This document shows positions 9,906 through 18,745 of a DNA stretch of 64,000 bases, piece after piece. The DNA is from an uncultured Lysobacteraceae bacterium (GTDB taxonomy: Bacteria; Pseudomonadota; Gammaproteobacteria; Xanthomonadales; Xanthomonadaceae): positions 248,001 to 312,000 of the forward strand of contig CADECF010000002.1 of the NCBI GenBank assembly GCA_902825775.1, written 5' to 3'. Every line of letters begins with the position of its first letter. Positions within the stretch are counted from its first letter, which is position 1. The notes under the pieces are model-generated. The model was not told where the DNA came from. It searched no databases and saw only the letters and a program-made list of their open reading frames with translations. The position numbers were made by a program, and so were the translations under genes.

Positions 9906-10010
9906 AGGTGCCCGAAGGGCGGATGAGGGTACGGCGAAGCTGCGATCGTTCGGACAGCAGCGACTTCGCCGTACCCTCACCCCAACCCCTCTCCCGGTGG
10001 GAGAGGGGCT
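9888..10010. repeat. Intergenic inverted repeat, family E
   Basis: Left part GGGAGAAGGTGCCCGAAGGG followed by CGGATGAGGG; right part CCCTCACCCC...CTCTCCCGGTGGGAGAGG. The same element recurs at 27698, 32988 and 60182. It fills the rnr-rlmB gap. Confidence 0.82.
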
Positions 10011-10036
10011 TTATGCATCCACATCCGAAAGAGCGT

Positions 10037-10798
10037 ATGAGCAAACAGAACCAATGGATCGCCGGCATCAACGCGGTCGCCGCGGCGGTCGAGCACGATG
10101 CCGACAACGTGCGCGAAGTGCTGATCGAAGCCGGCGGCAAGAATTCGCGTCTGACCGAGATCGAAGAAAACGCACGCCGCAAGGGCATCGACGTGCGCCG
10201 CGTCGCGCAACAAGCGCTCGACGGCGTCACCGGCGGCCTGCGCCATCAGGGCGTGGTCGCGCGCTATGCGGCAGCCAAGACCTGGGGCGAGGAAGAACTG
10301 CCCGGCTTGATCGAAGCCGCGCAAGGCAAGGCGCTGATCCTGGTGCTCGACGGCGTGCAGGATCCGCACAACCTCGGCGCCTGCCTGCGCAGCGCGGCGG
10401 CGGCCGGCGCGACGGCGGTGATCATCCCCAAAGACAAAGCGGTGCAGGTCAATGCCACCGTGCGGAAGACCTCCGCCGGCGCCGCGGACAGCGTGCCGGT
10501 GATCCGCGCCACCAACCTCGCGCGCTGCCTGCGCGAGCTGCAGCAGTTGGGCGTATGGATTTACGGCCTGGCCGGCGAAGCGACGGCATCGCTGTATTCG
10601 ATCGATTTGCGCGGCAATGTGGCCCTGGCGCTGGGCGGCGAGGCCGACGGCTTGCGCCGCTTGACCCGCGAGCATTGCGATCAGCTGGTCACCATTCCGA
10701 TGCCGGGCGCCGACGGCGGGCAAGGCGTGGAAAGCCTCAATGTTTCGGTCGCGACCGGCGTGACGTTGTTCGAAGCCGTGCGGCAGAGACAGAAGTAA
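10037..10798 (+). CDS. rlmB: 23S rRNA (guanosine-2'-O)-methyltransferase RlmB
   Basis: SpoU-type (SPOUT) methyltransferase that makes Gm2251 in the peptidyl-transferase P-loop. 253 aa from the ATG at 10037 (GAAAGAG upstream). The N-terminal substrate-binding domain starts NQWIAGINAV. The three SpoU motifs are visible: LDGVQDPHNLGACLRSA, the middle LALGGEADGLRR and the C-terminal IPMPG...ESLNVSVATG knot. rnr followed by rlmB is a conserved gammaproteobacterial order. Confidence 0.94.
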   Translation: MSKQNQWIAGINAVAAAVEHDADNVREVLIEAGGKNSRLTEIEENARRKGIDVRRVAQQALDGVTGGLRHQGVVARYAAAKTWGEEELPGLIEAAQGKALILVLDGVQDPHNLGACLRSAAAAGATAVIIPKDKAVQVNATVRKTSAGAADSVPVIRATNLARCLRELQQLGVWIYGLAGEATASLYSIDLRGNVALALGGEADGLRRLTREHCDQLVTIPMPGADGGQGVESLNVSVATGVTLFEAVRQRQK

Positions 10799-10819
10799 GG
10801 ACAACCTGGAGCCGAAGCC

Positions 10820-11092
10820 ATGATGGATCTGCAGTGGTACGACTGGGTGGGATTCGCAGGCACCTTCATGATCCTGGCCGCATTTTTCCTGTTGCAGGCG
10901 GGCCGGTTGCAGGGCAGGGGCCTGGCTTACCAACTTTTGAATCTGCTCGGCGCCGGCGGCGTGCTGGTGTCGTTGCTGGGAAAATTCAACGCGCCGGTGT
11001 TCGTGCTGGAACTGGCCTGGATGCTGATCAGCGTGTACGGCATCGCGCATTCGATCAAATCGCGCGGCGCAGCCGATACGCCATCGGCCTGA
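10820..11092 (+). CDS. CBU_0592-type small membrane protein
   Basis: 90 aa with three predicted hydrophobic segments (about 10-27, 36-53 and 58-78). The tail segment WMLISVYGI is the signature of the CBU_0592-like domain, whose function is unknown. GGAG precedes the ATG pair at 10820/10823. It follows rlmB by 21 bases and may be cotranscribed. Confidence 0.78.
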   Translation: MMDLQWYDWVGFAGTFMILAAFFLLQAGRLQGRGLAYQLLNLLGAGGVLVSLLGKFNAPVFVLELAWMLISVYGIAHSIKSRGAADTPSA

Positions 11093-11162
11093 TCGTCGCC
11101 CCGGGTTACATGCGGGTAAGGCTGCGCAGCGCCGCTGTGGGACAATGAATTTCATCGCAAGG

Positions 11163-11217
11163 ACTTGGGGACGACCCCAATACTCCAATCTAGACGGGGA
11201 CGACCCCGATAGTGGAG
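11163..11217 (+). promoter_or_regulatory. Guanidine-II (mini-ykkC) riboswitch
   Basis: Two hairpins each closed by an ACGA loop: TTGGGG-ACGA-CCCCAA at 11165-11180 and CGGGG-ACGA-CCCCG at 11195-11208, joined by a 14-base linker. GGAG follows at once and the ATG is at 11225. Twin hairpins with ACGR loops define the mini-ykkC class, which binds guanidinium. The known mode is ligand-dependent freeing of the ribosome-binding site. The downstream SMR exporter is its classic partner. Confidence 0.93.
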
Positions 11218-11224
11218 ACGCATC

Positions 11225-11542
11225 ATGTCCTGGATCCTTCTCGTACTCGCCGGCCTGCTCGAAATCGGCTGGGCGATCGGCTTGAAATACACCGATGGTT
11301 TCACCCGGCTCTGGCCTACGCTCGGCACCGTTGCCGCGATGGTGACCAGCATCGTCCTGCTGGGCATCGCGATGAAGTCGCTGCCGGTCGGCACCGCTTA
11401 TGCGGTGTGGGTCGGCGTCGGCGCCGTGGGCACCGCGATCCTAGGCATCGTGCTGCTCGGCGAGCCGTCCAATCCGGGACGGTTGATCAGCCTCGGGTTG
11501 ATCGTCGCCGGCATCGTCGGCCTCAAGCTCGCCTCGTCCTGA
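11225..11542 (+). CDS. gdx: Guanidinium exporter (SMR family, SugE/Gdx)
   Basis: Dual-topology small multidrug-resistance transporter with four helices, exchanging guanidinium for protons across the inner membrane. 105 aa, the family length. The conserved Glu is in [19 protein letters not shown], and [20 protein letters not shown] matches Gdx rather than the drug-exporting EmrE subtype. The guanidine-II riboswitch just upstream supports this substrate directly. Confidence 0.94.
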   Translation: MSWILLVLAGLLEIGWAIGLKYTDGFTRLWPTLGTVAAMVTSIVLLGIAMKSLPVGTAYAVWVGVGAVGTAILGIVLLGEPSNPGRLISLGLIVAGIVGLKLASS

Positions 11543-11553
11543 TCCGTAGCTTC

Positions 11554-11704
11554 GTAGAGCGGCGCTTGCTCCGCTGCTTTTGCCCTTGTCTTTGTAGAGC
11601 GGAGCTTGCTCCGCTGCTTTCGATTCGTCTGAGAAAAGCAGCGGAGCAAGCTCCGCTCTACATAAGCAGGATCAAGGGGCTCGCGGCTGAAGCCGCTCCC
11701 ACAG
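11554..11704. repeat. Cluster of short inverted repeats (family B variant plus half of A)
   Basis: Two direct copies of GTAGAGCGG(A/C)GCTTGCTCCG (11554-11581 and 11594-11620), then an inverted copy (11635-11661), then a lone half of family A (CTCGCGGCTGAAGCCGCTCC, about 11678-11704). The copies form strong stems between the convergent gdx and rnt genes and could serve as a bidirectional end-of-transcript structure. Confidence 0.85.
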
Positions 11705-11705
11705 G

Positions 11706-12356
11706 TCAGGATTGCGATACGGGACGCGGCTGCGGCCAGCCGTTGGCGATCTTGCAGAACAGGCGCGCGGTCTGCTCCGCGTCGTAGACCGCCGAGTGCG
11801 CGTCGTCGCTGTTCCAGTAATAGCCCGCCGCCTGCACCGCGCGCGCCAGTACGGTCTGCCCGTAGGCGATACCGGCCATCGTGACCGTGTCGAACACGCT
11901 GAACGGATGGAAAGGATTGCGCTTGTGGCCGCTGCGCGCGACCGCGGCGTTGAGGAAGTTGAGGTCGAAATGCGCGTTGTGCCCGACCAGGATCGCGCGC
12001 TGGCAGCCGTGCCTGCGCACGGCTTCGCGCACCGGCGCGAATACGGCGTCCAGCGCTTCGCGTTCCTGCTTGGCGTCGCGGAAAGGGTGGTCGATGTCGA
12101 TGCCCGTCACTTCCAGCGATTTGGGATCGATCTCGGTTCCGGGCGCAGGCATCACATGCGCGCCGGTGGTCGCGCCGCAGATATAGCGCCCGTCCTCATC
12201 CAGTTCGATGGGCACCACCGCGATTTCGAGCAGAGCGTGCCGATTCCAGTCGAAGCCGCCCGTTTCCACATCCACCACTACCGGCAGGTAGCCGCGGAAG
12301 CGTTCGGACATCTTGCGGAAGGTGGGTGCGGGATCCGTCAGATCGGCGTGCATCAT
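11706..12356 (-). CDS. rnt: Ribonuclease T
   Basis: DEDD-type 3'-5' exonuclease that trims tRNA CCA ends and matures 5S and 23S rRNA. 216 aa. Motif I is [11 protein letters not shown], motif II is [12 protein letters not shown], and motif [14 protein letters not shown], holds the His and Asp of the DEDDh type. The N-terminal phrase [16 protein letters not shown] is diagnostic for RNase T. It is 60 bases downstream of the DUF2063 gene on the same strand, so readthrough is possible, but its function has no clear link to that unit. Confidence 0.94.
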   Translation of the reverse strand: MMHADLTDPAPTFRKMSERFRGYLPVVVDVETGGFDWNRHALLEIAVVPIELDEDGRYICGATTGAHVMPAPGTEIDPKSLEVTGIDIDHPFRDAKQEREALDAVFAPVREAVRRHGCQRAILVGHNAHFDLNFLNAAVARSGHKRNPFHPFSVFDTVTMAGIAYGQTVLARAVQAAGYYWNSDDAHSAVYDAEQTARLFCKIANGWPQPRPVSQS

Positions 12357-12416
12357 CGTGCAAGCCTAGCAGAGCTGCGGTTATTCCGGTCGCCGGAAAG
12401 CGGCGCCGGCGCAACG

Positions 12417-13187
12417 TCACCGCGTTTTTTGCGTGCCGAGCAAAGTGCCTTCGTCGAGGAGATGCCGCAGCATCGTGGCGCCTTCACGCTCGAAGGCTTC
12501 GGTATCCGCTGCACCCGCCTCGGCGGCGAGCCGGGCCAGCGCTTCGTGTCCGCTGTATTCGCCGGGATCGCCGAGCAGTTCCAGCAGGCGGTATACCAAT
12601 GGCGATATCTCCGCGAAACGCACGTCGCCATCGCGGTCGCGCCTGACCAGCAACAGCGTCGGCGCCGCGGGCGCGTGTTCCGGCCGATGCGAGGGTCCGA
12701 TCCGTTGCACCGGCCAGCGATAAGCCAGCGCCCAGGCGAACGGCGACACCTGCGGCCGGCCTTGCAGCAGATCGCCCCGCGGATCGTGCGGCGGCAAGGT
12801 TTCGTCGGAAATCTGCAAAGCCAGCTCGACCCATTCGTAATGCGCCAGTTCCGCCAGCCAGGGCGGATCGGCAGAATCTTCCCGCTGCCTGGATTCGAGA
12901 AAACGGATGAATTCGCGGCCGATCTCGGTGAACAGCGGCGTTCGGCAACGGTGATCGGCCAGGAAGGCGCGCACCAGCGCATGCCATTGCGCATCCGCCA
13001 GTGTTTTGCGGATCACAGGAAAATTGGCCGACAGCAGGCTTTCGATATTGTTGTAGAGCAGATCGCGGTATATCGCCAAACGCCGATCTTCGATATCCGG
13101 CGGCGGCGGGTTTGTCCGCGGGTCGCGCACATGCCGCGCCAATGCGAATTCCTGCTCGCGCAGCGTCGCCGGGGCGGCCTCAGCCAT
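12417..13187 (-). CDS. MNIO partner protein (DUF2063; BufC/HvfC type)
   Basis: 256 aa from the ATG at 13187, which overlaps the upstream MNIO gene by 8 bases. The DUF2063 N-terminal region starts with [14 protein letters not shown] and continues [20 protein letters not shown], followed by a second, less conserved domain. In characterised MNIO pathways the DUF2063 partner binds the precursor leader and delivers its Cys residues to the iron enzyme. Overlap and order (precursor, MNIO, DUF2063) match bufferin/HvfABC operons. No DoxX gene follows; RNase T does. An upstream in-frame extension exists but lies inside the MNIO gene. Confidence 0.87.
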   Translation of the reverse strand: MAEAAPATLREQEFALARHVRDPRTNPPPPDIEDRRLAIYRDLLYNNIESLLSANFPVIRKTLADAQWHALVRAFLADHRCRTPLFTEIGREFIRFLESRQREDSADPPWLAELAHYEWVELALQISDETLPPHDPRGDLLQGRPQVSPFAWALAYRWPVQRIGPSHRPEHAPAAPTLLLVRRDRDGDVRFAEISPLVYRLLELLGDPGEYSGHEALARLAAEAGAADTEAFEREGATMLRHLLDEGTLLGTQKTR

Positions 13188-14028
13188 GGCCCGCTGCCTG
13201 CGCCGACGGCGCGCCTGCGGCGCGTTGCAGTTCGCGGATGCGTCCGACTTCCGCAAGCAGGACCGATAGCGGCGGAAAATTGAAATCGCGCTCCAGCAGG
13301 GTAGGGCGCACGCCATGGACGCGATACGCCTCGGCGAGCAAGGCCCAGACGTCGCTCTTCACGGTGGCGCCGTGAGTATCGACTTTCAGGTCTTCGGCTT
13401 CGTCGTAGTGGCCGGCGATGTGATAGCTCACGATGCGTGGCGACGGCATGCGGGCCAGGAATCGCATGGCGTCGTAGCCGTGGTTGATGCTGTTGACGTA
13501 GATGTTGTTGACGTCGAGCAACAGATCGCAGTCGGCTTCTTCCAGTACCGCCGAAACGAAATCCGCCTCGGCCATGGCCTGGTACGGCGCTGCGTAATAG
13601 GAGACGTTTTCGACGGCGATCCTGCGGCCCAACGCGTCCTGCACGTTGCGGATGCGCGCGGCCACATGCGCGACGGCCTCGTCGGTGAACGGAATCGGCA
13701 GCAGATCGTAGAGCTGGCCGTCGTCGGCGCAGTAACTCAGGTGCTCGCTGTACAAAACGACGCGATGCCGGTCCAGGAAGCGCCGAAGCCGCTGCAGCAG
13801 CGTATCGTCCAGCGGTTCGGCGCCGCCCAGCGATAACGACAAGCCGTGGCAGGTCAATGCGTGGCGCGAGGCCAGCTGCGCGAAGGCGTCGCCGAGCTTG
13901 CCGCCGACGCCTATCCAGTTTTCCGGCGCGCATTCGAGAAAATCGACGGCGTCATCGTCCGCAGACTGCAACGCGCCCATCAGGGCGCGCCGCAATCCGA
14001 GACCTGCGCTGGCATCGGCCAATGGCAT
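13180..14028 (-). CDS. Multinuclear non-heme iron oxidase (MNIO, DUF692; BufB/HvfB type)
   Basis: 282-aa TIM-barrel enzyme of the DUF692 family, which holds two or three iron ions and converts peptide Cys residues to oxazolone/thioamide or thiooxazole groups. Likely metal ligands are all present: His61 (HGLSLSLGG), His96 (SEHLSY), Glu140 (AVENVSYY), Asp172 and Asn174 ([14 protein letters not shown]), His203 and His207 (YHIAGH), Asp217 and His219 (DTHG), Glu246 (LLERDFN). It begins 11 bases after the precursor gene and overlaps the partner gene at its end. The adjacent EGKCG precursor makes a Cys-modifying role very likely. Confidence 0.9.
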   Translation of the reverse strand: MPLADASAGLGLRRALMGALQSADDDAVDFLECAPENWIGVGGKLGDAFAQLASRHALTCHGLSLSLGGAEPLDDTLLQRLRRFLDRHRVVLYSEHLSYCADDGQLYDLLPIPFTDEAVAHVAARIRNVQDALGRRIAVENVSYYAAPYQAMAEADFVSAVLEEADCDLLLDVNNIYVNSINHGYDAMRFLARMPSPRIVSYHIAGHYDEAEDLKVDTHGATVKSDVWALLAEAYRVHGVRPTLLERDFNFPPLSVLLAEVGRIRELQRAAGAPSAQAAGHG

Positions 14029-14039
14029 GCTGCGTGGCT

Positions 14040-14423
14040 TTATGCGCTACCGCCGCATTTGCCCTCGCCGCACTTGCCTTCGCCGCATTTGCCTTCCATG
14101 TGCGCCTTGCTTTCGGTGGCGTCGATGAAGCCGTCCTTGTTGGCGTCGGCCTTGTCGAACTTGGCCTGGTCGGCCTTGTCGGCGTGCTTGGCGTCGAACT
14201 CGGCGCGGGACACCTTGCCGTCCTTGTCGGCATCCATGACGTCCATGCCGCACTTGCCTTCCTTCGCTTTGTCTTCCTTCATCTCGGCCTTGCCCGCTTC
14301 CTGTGCGCTGAGCAGATAACCCTGCGCCAGCGGCTGTACGGCGAACGCGGATCCCGAAAGGACCAAGCCGCCGGCGAGCGCGGTGCCGAGGGCGATGGCG
14401 ACGGGTTTCTTCTGGTTGGACAT
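14040..14423 (-). CDS. Bufferin/HvfA-like RiPP precursor with EF-hands and EGKCG motifs
   Basis: 127 aa. Residues 1-28 are a Sec signal peptide, probably cut after AFA; in this class the signal doubles as the leader. Cys58 lies in an EGKCG motif, and a C-terminal run of three overlapping EGKCG units holds Cys113, Cys118 and Cys123, ending GGSA. Between them are two canonical EF-hand loops: D64-D66-D68-G69-E75 ([12 protein letters not shown]) and D93-N95-D97-G98-E104 ([12 protein letters not shown]). Family knowledge: MNIO enzymes modify the Cys of EGKCG motifs so that the exported peptide binds copper. Strong ribosome-binding site AGGGAGG. The calcium-type loops within the precursor are the unusual part. 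A plain EF-hand protein is the alternative, but the motif and neighbours argue for a RiPP. Confidence 0.88.
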   Translation of the reverse strand: MSNQKKPVAIALGTALAGGLVLSGSAFAVQPLAQGYLLSAQEAGKAEMKEDKAKEGKCGMDVMDADKDGKVSRAEFDAKHADKADQAKFDKADANKDGFIDATESKAHMEGKCGEGKCGEGKCGGSA

Positions 14424-14498
14424 GGTGTTGCCTCCCTTGATCGCGGCGAAAGGCCGCAGTTGATGTAAGCGGTGGACCGCAAACTAGCCAGTGGGCGG

Positions 14499-15038
14499 TT
14501 AAGTCTGCATGAGCGGAATTTCGGGTGGCGACAGCAATTGCCGGGCCAGCCCGCGCGCGCGATGCAGGCGCGCCTTCGCAGCTTCGGCATGCAGGCCCAG
14601 GCGGGCGCCGATCTCGGCGATGCTGAGGCCTTCGTAATCGCGCAGCAGCACGATTTCGCGGTAGTGCGCGGGCATGGAATGCAGGGCGCCGGCCAGGTCG
14701 CGCAGCAAGCCATCCGGCGGCGGATAGTGCGGACCTTCCATCTCTTCCAGCACCGGCAGCAGCACCATGTGCCGGAACGCGCGCTTCAACCGATTGCATT
14801 CGCGCTTGACGATCCGGAACAGCCACGAGGCATAAGCCTCGATCGCGCGCAGATGGCCGATCTTGCGTGCGACCAGGAACAGACTCTCCTGCACGGCGTC
14901 TTCGACGTCGTTGACCGCGCAATGGTATTCGGCATAGCGGCGCAGGTCCTGGCGCGAACGCGCGAGCAGGCGCTCCAGCGCGACGCGGTCGCCGCGTTGC
15001 GCTGCCAGGAATTCTTCGCGACTCGGGTTGGCCGGCAT
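14499..15038 (-). CDS. ECF-type RNA polymerase sigma factor
   Basis: 179 aa with region 2 (LRRYAEYHCAVNDVEDAVQESLFLVARKI) and region 4 (MPAHYREIVLLRDYEGLSIAEIGARL, helix-turn-helix). It lies 75 bases upstream of the precursor gene on the same strand, so it probably controls the MNIO operon and itself. In Caulobacter a copper/gold-responsive ECF factor governs comparable bufferin genes (from memory). No anti-sigma gene is next to it here. Just upstream of the precursor a weak ECF-like pair (TTAACC then CGGTCC) can be picked out on the minus strand; this is only suggestive. Confidence 0.87.
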   Translation of the reverse strand: MPANPSREEFLAAQRGDRVALERLLARSRQDLRRYAEYHCAVNDVEDAVQESLFLVARKIGHLRAIEAYASWLFRIVKRECNRLKRAFRHMVLLPVLEEMEGPHYPPPDGLLRDLAGALHSMPAHYREIVLLRDYEGLSIAEIGARLGLHAEAAKARLHRARGLARQLLSPPEIPLMQT

Positions 15039-15164
15039 GCGTGCCCTCTGGCAAGGAAGATAGCCGGATCGTCGGCGACCGGCCCCTTACCAGAGTCATG
15101 GATGGCACCCGCGGGTGCGGGCGGATTGGCTCCTTTCGGGGTCTGCTTCAGCTGCCGTTTAGGC

Positions 15165-15872
15165 TCAGGCGGCGGTGTTGGTGTCGTCGCGCTTCTCGCG
15201 CGGCGGCAGCACCAGGCTTTCGCCGTGCACGCGGAACCAGATGTTCTCGGCGATATTCGTGGCGTGGTCGCCGATGCGTTCCAGGTTCTTGGCCATGAAC
15301 AGCAGGTGCGTGCACGGGGTGATCGCGCGCGCGTCCTCCATCATGTAGGTCAGCAGTTCGCGGAACAGGCTGGTGTATTGCGCATCGAGTTCCGCGTCGC
15401 GGGCGCGCACGCGCTGCGCGGCTTCCACGTCCAGGATGCGGTAGGCGGCCAGTACGTCGCGCATCTGCTGCACCGCCAGCACCCCGAGCGCGCGCAAGCC
15501 CAGAGTGTGCGGCACCGGCGGCGCCAGGTTTAGCGCGATCGAGCGCTTGGCGACGTTGGCCGCATAGTCGCCGACGCGTTCGATGTCCGATGCGATCCGC
15601 AACGCGGCCAGGATGATGCGCAAGTCGCCGGCCATCGGTCCGCGCAGCGCGAGGCGCATCACGTCGTGGCTGACTTCCTGCTCCAGCACGTCGATGGCTT
15701 CGTCGTTGGCGATGATGCGTTCGGCGGCCTTGTCGTCGCGGCGCTCGACCACGTCCAGCGCGGCCTCCAACTGCGCGACGGCCATGTCGCCCATGCGCAG
15801 GATTTCGTTGTGCAGGCGCTGCTGTTCGTCGTCGTAGCTCTTGACGATGTGATCGTGCGGCTGGGTGCTCAT
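15165..15872 (-). CDS. phoU: Phosphate transport regulator PhoU
   Basis: 235-aa cytoplasmic helical protein with two PhoU domains, which with PstSCAB inhibits the PhoR kinase when phosphate is plentiful. The repeated metal-site motifs are visible: RIASDIERVGDYAANVAKR in the first half and AKNLERIGDHATNIAENIWF in the second. It is the last gene of the pst operon, 25 bases after pstB. The 126 bases between it and the sigma factor gene hold no gene. Confidence 0.96.
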   Translation of the reverse strand: MSTQPHDHIVKSYDDEQQRLHNEILRMGDMAVAQLEAALDVVERRDDKAAERIIANDEAIDVLEQEVSHDVMRLALRGPMAGDLRIILAALRIASDIERVGDYAANVAKRSIALNLAPPVPHTLGLRALGVLAVQQMRDVLAAYRILDVEAAQRVRARDAELDAQYTSLFRELLTYMMEDARAITPCTHLLFMAKNLERIGDHATNIAENIWFRVHGESLVLPPREKRDDTNTAA

Positions 15873-15897
15873 AATGTCGTTTTCCGGAAAGTGGGAA

Positions 15898-16725
15898 TCA
15901 GCCGAACCGGCCCGTGATGTAGTCTTCGGTCTGCTGCTTGGACGGATTGGAGAAGATCGTCTCTGTCGTGTCGTGTTCGATCAGGTCGCCCAGGTACATG
16001 AAGGCGGTGAAATCGGACACGCGCGCCGCCTGCTGCATGTTGTGGGTCACGATCATGATCGTGTAGTCGCGCTTGAGCTCTTCGACCAGCTGTTCGATGC
16101 GGCTGGTGGAGATCGGATCCAGCGCCGAGGTTGGCTCGTCCAGCAGCAGAACATCCGGCTTCAGCGCCACGGCGCGCGCGATGCACAGGCGCTGCTGCTG
16201 GCCGCCGGACAAACCCAATGCGCTCTGGCCCAGCTTGTCCTTGGCCTCGTCCCACAACGCCGCTTGGCGCAGCGCGTGTTCGACGCGGTTGCTCATGTCC
16301 TCTTTCGAGAGCTTCTCGTGGTGGCGGATGGCGTAGGCGATGTTCTCGTAGATCGTCATCGGGAACGGCACCGGCTTCTGGAACACCATGCCCACCTTGC
16401 TGCGCAGGCGGTTCATCGGATATTTCGGCGACAGGATGTTCTCGCCGTCCAATAGCACTTCGCCGGTGGCGACCAGCTTGGGGTACAGCGCGTAGATGCG
16501 GTTGAAGATGCGCAGCAAGGTCGACTTGCCGCAGCCCGAGGGGCCGATCAGCGCGGTCACGCGCTTTTCCGGCACTTCCAGGTTGATCGATTTCAGGGCG
16601 TGGAATTTGTCGTAATGGAAATCAAGCCCGCGCGCGGCGACCTTGATCGGCGAGGCGGCGCTGGCTTCGCGCTGCGGCGTCGCCAGTGCGATGCGTTGCG
16701 GAGCGTCGGTACGGAGGTCGTTCAT
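15898..16725 (-). CDS. pstB: Phosphate ABC transporter ATP-binding protein PstB
   Basis: ATPase that powers high-affinity phosphate import. Walker [11 protein letters not shown]-loop GMVFQKP, signature LSGGQQQRL and Walker [14 protein letters not shown] are intact, with C-terminal DYITGRFG. I take the ATG at 16725 (MNDLRTD, 275 aa), the form seen in xanthomonads. A GTG at 16758, two bases after the pstA stop, would add 11 residues. Confidence 0.96.
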   Translation of the reverse strand: MNDLRTDAPQRIALATPQREASAASPIKVAARGLDFHYDKFHALKSINLEVPEKRVTALIGPSGCGKSTLLRIFNRIYALYPKLVATGEVLLDGENILSPKYPMNRLRSKVGMVFQKPVPFPMTIYENIAYAIRHHEKLSKEDMSNRVEHALRQAALWDEAKDKLGQSALGLSGGQQQRLCIARAVALKPDVLLLDEPTSALDPISTSRIEQLVEELKRDYTIMIVTHNMQQAARVSDFTAFMYLGDLIEHDTTETIFSNPSKQQTEDYITGRFG

Positions 16726-16759
16726 GGCGGCAGGATTCCAGGCGTTATTCGTGAGCACG

Positions 16760-17632
16760 TCAATCGTTCGAAATTCGGTTGCGCAGCAGGATCGCGCGCG
16801 CGGCGAGGCTGACCAGCAGCACGAACAGCGTCAGCACCAATGCGCCGGCCCATGCCAGCGTCTGCCACGATTCGTAAGGGCTGCCGGCGAACTGGTTCAT
16901 GACCACGGGCACGCTGGCCATCGGTTGCAGGATGTTGGCGTTCCAGTATTGGTTGCCGAACGCGGTGAACAGCAGCGGCGCGGTCTCGCCGCTGATCCGC
17001 GCCAGCGCCAGCAGGATGCCGGTGATGATGCCGGCCGAAGCGCCGCGATACAGCACCTGCACGATCACTTTCCATTGCGGCACGCCGAGCGACAGCGCGG
17101 CTTCGCGCATCTGCGCCGGCACCAGGCGCAGCATCTCGTCGGTAGTGCGCACCACCACCGGCAGCACGATGAAGGCGAGCGCCAATGCGCCGGCCAGCGC
17201 CGAGAAGTTGCCGCCGGCCTGCATCACCACCAGGGTGTAGACGAACAAGCCCAGCACGATCGACGGCGCAGACAGCAGGATATCGTTGACGAAACGCACC
17301 ACGGTGCCGGCCTTGCGCGCATTGCCGTATTCGGCCAGCCAGGTGCCGGCGGCGACGCCGAGCGGCGTGCCGATCAGCAGCGCGATCGCGCACATGACCG
17401 CCGATCCGAAGAATGCGTTCATCAGGCCGCCTTCTTCCATCGGCGGCGGCGTGTTCTGGGTGAACAGCGCCCAGTCGATGCCGTGCATGCCCTTGGCGAC
17501 CAGCGTCCACAGGATCCAGGCCAGGAACACCAGGCCGAACAGCGCCGCGGCGCACGACATGAACAAAGCGATGGCATTGAGTATTTTGCGACGGCCGTAA
17601 AGGCGGTCGGCGACGGCATAAGCGTTGTTCAT
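16760..17632 (-). CDS. pstA: Phosphate ABC transporter permease PstA
   Basis: 290-aa inner-membrane permease with six membrane segments and the binding-protein-dependent transport motif ([19 protein letters not shown]). Its ATG shares a base with the pstC stop (TGATG), so the two are translationally coupled. A much longer open frame through pstC is a shadow. It forms the channel with PstC. Confidence 0.95.
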   Translation of the reverse strand: MNNAYAVADRLYGRRKILNAIALFMSCAAALFGLVFLAWILWTLVAKGMHGIDWALFTQNTPPPMEEGGLMNAFFGSAVMCAIALLIGTPLGVAAGTWLAEYGNARKAGTVVRFVNDILLSAPSIVLGLFVYTLVVMQAGGNFSALAGALALAFIVLPVVVRTTDEMLRLVPAQMREAALSLGVPQWKVIVQVLYRGASAGIITGILLALARISGETAPLLFTAFGNQYWNANILQPMASVPVVMNQFAGSPYESWQTLAWAGALVLTLFVLLVSLAARAILLRNRISND

Positions 17633-18603
17633 CAGTTGCCCTCCCGCTTGGACAGCTGCATCAGCATGTAGCGAGCGATCGCCAGTACGACGAAAGTGAC
17701 GATGAACAGCACGAAGCCGAGCAGCAGCAGCGCCGAACGGTAGGTCTCGGTGGCTTCGCCGAAGTCGTTGGCGATCAGTGCGGCGATCGTCGTGCCCGGT
17801 TCCAGCAGCGACGGCGACAGCTTCACGGTGTTGCCGACCACGAAGGCCACTGCCATGGTCTCGCCGAGCGCGCGGCCCAGGCCTAAGAAGATGCCGCCGA
17901 TCACGGCCGAACGGGTGTACGGCAGCACGATGTCCCAGCTCACCTCCCACTTGGTCGAGCCGAGCGCGTAGGCCGATTCCTTGAGCCGCGTCGGCACGGT
18001 CAGGAACACCTCGCGCATCACCGACGAGATGAAGGGAATCACCATGATCGCCAGCACGAAGCCCGCGGTGAGGATGCCGATGCCCAGCGGCGGTCCCTGG
18101 AACAGGATGCCGATGCCGGGAATCGTGCCGAGGTGATCGTTGATCCAGGGCGTGACGTACTCGGTCATCATCGGCACCAGCACGAACAAGCCCCACATGC
18201 CGTAGATGATCGACGGAATGCCGGCCAGCAGTTCGATCGCCGTGCCGATCGGGCCGCGCAGCCAGCGCGGTGCGACTTCGGTCAGGAACAGGGCGATGCC
18301 GAAACTGATCGGCACGCCGATCAGCATCGCGATGATCGCGGTGACGATGGTGCCGTAGATCGGCGCCAGCGCGCCGTACCTGTTCTCCACCGGATTCCAT
18401 TCCGTGGAGATGAAGAAGTGGATGCCTTCGTGCGCCAGCACTTCGCGGCCGCCCCACAGCATCGACAGCGCCGCGCTGGCCAGCGCGAGCAGGACGAAGA
18501 TCACGGTCGCGGTAAGCGCGTAGCGGAACCAGCGGTCGGCCTTGGCGTCGCGCTGGTCGCGGCTGCCGGGGGTGACGGTGGCGGGGAGGGTGGTGGCGTT
18601 CAT
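17632..18603 (-). CDS. pstC: Phosphate ABC transporter permease PstC
   Basis: 323-aa inner-membrane permease. Membrane segments include TVIFVLLALASAALSML near the N-terminus, and the coupling-loop motif reads YALGSTKWEVSWDIVLPY. It is followed by overlapping pstA. The 185-base gap to pstS1 holds a family C repeat and a long hairpin rather than an obvious promoter, so transcription probably reads through from pstS1. Confidence 0.95.
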   Translation of the reverse strand: MNATTLPATVTPGSRDQRDAKADRWFRYALTATVIFVLLALASAALSMLWGGREVLAHEGIHFFISTEWNPVENRYGALAPIYGTIVTAIIAMLIGVPISFGIALFLTEVAPRWLRGPIGTAIELLAGIPSIIYGMWGLFVLVPMMTEYVTPWINDHLGTIPGIGILFQGPPLGIGILTAGFVLAIMVIPFISSVMREVFLTVPTRLKESAYALGSTKWEVSWDIVLPYTRSAVIGGIFLGLGRALGETMAVAFVVGNTVKLSPSLLEPGTTIAALIANDFGEATETYRSALLLLGFVLFIVTFVVLAIARYMLMQLSKREGN

Positions 18604-18638
18604 CGATTCTTGCTCGTCGGTCTGCGGAGCGCTTAGGT

Positions 18639-18745
18639 CGTCATTCCCGCGAAGGCGGGAATCCAGTGACTTTCGCTTTTCGGTTTCTTCGTGAAGTCAA
18701 CATCAAAAACAAAGTCACTGGATCCCCGCCTTCGCGGGGATGACG
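18639..18745. repeat. Intergenic inverted repeat, family C
   Basis: Left arm CGTCATTCCCGCGAAGGCGG, then GAATCCAGTGACTTT; right arm AAAGTCACTGGATCCCCGCC with TTCGCGGGGATGACG. About 40-base arms around a 30-base spacer, within the pstS1-pstC gap. Confidence 0.88.

Noticed and set aside
8137..11148. 1003-codon open frame on the plus strand across rnr and rlmB
   Set aside because: It is a shadow of rnr (another frame), with Arg/Ala/Gly-rich composition; the real frames carry RNB and SpoU motifs.
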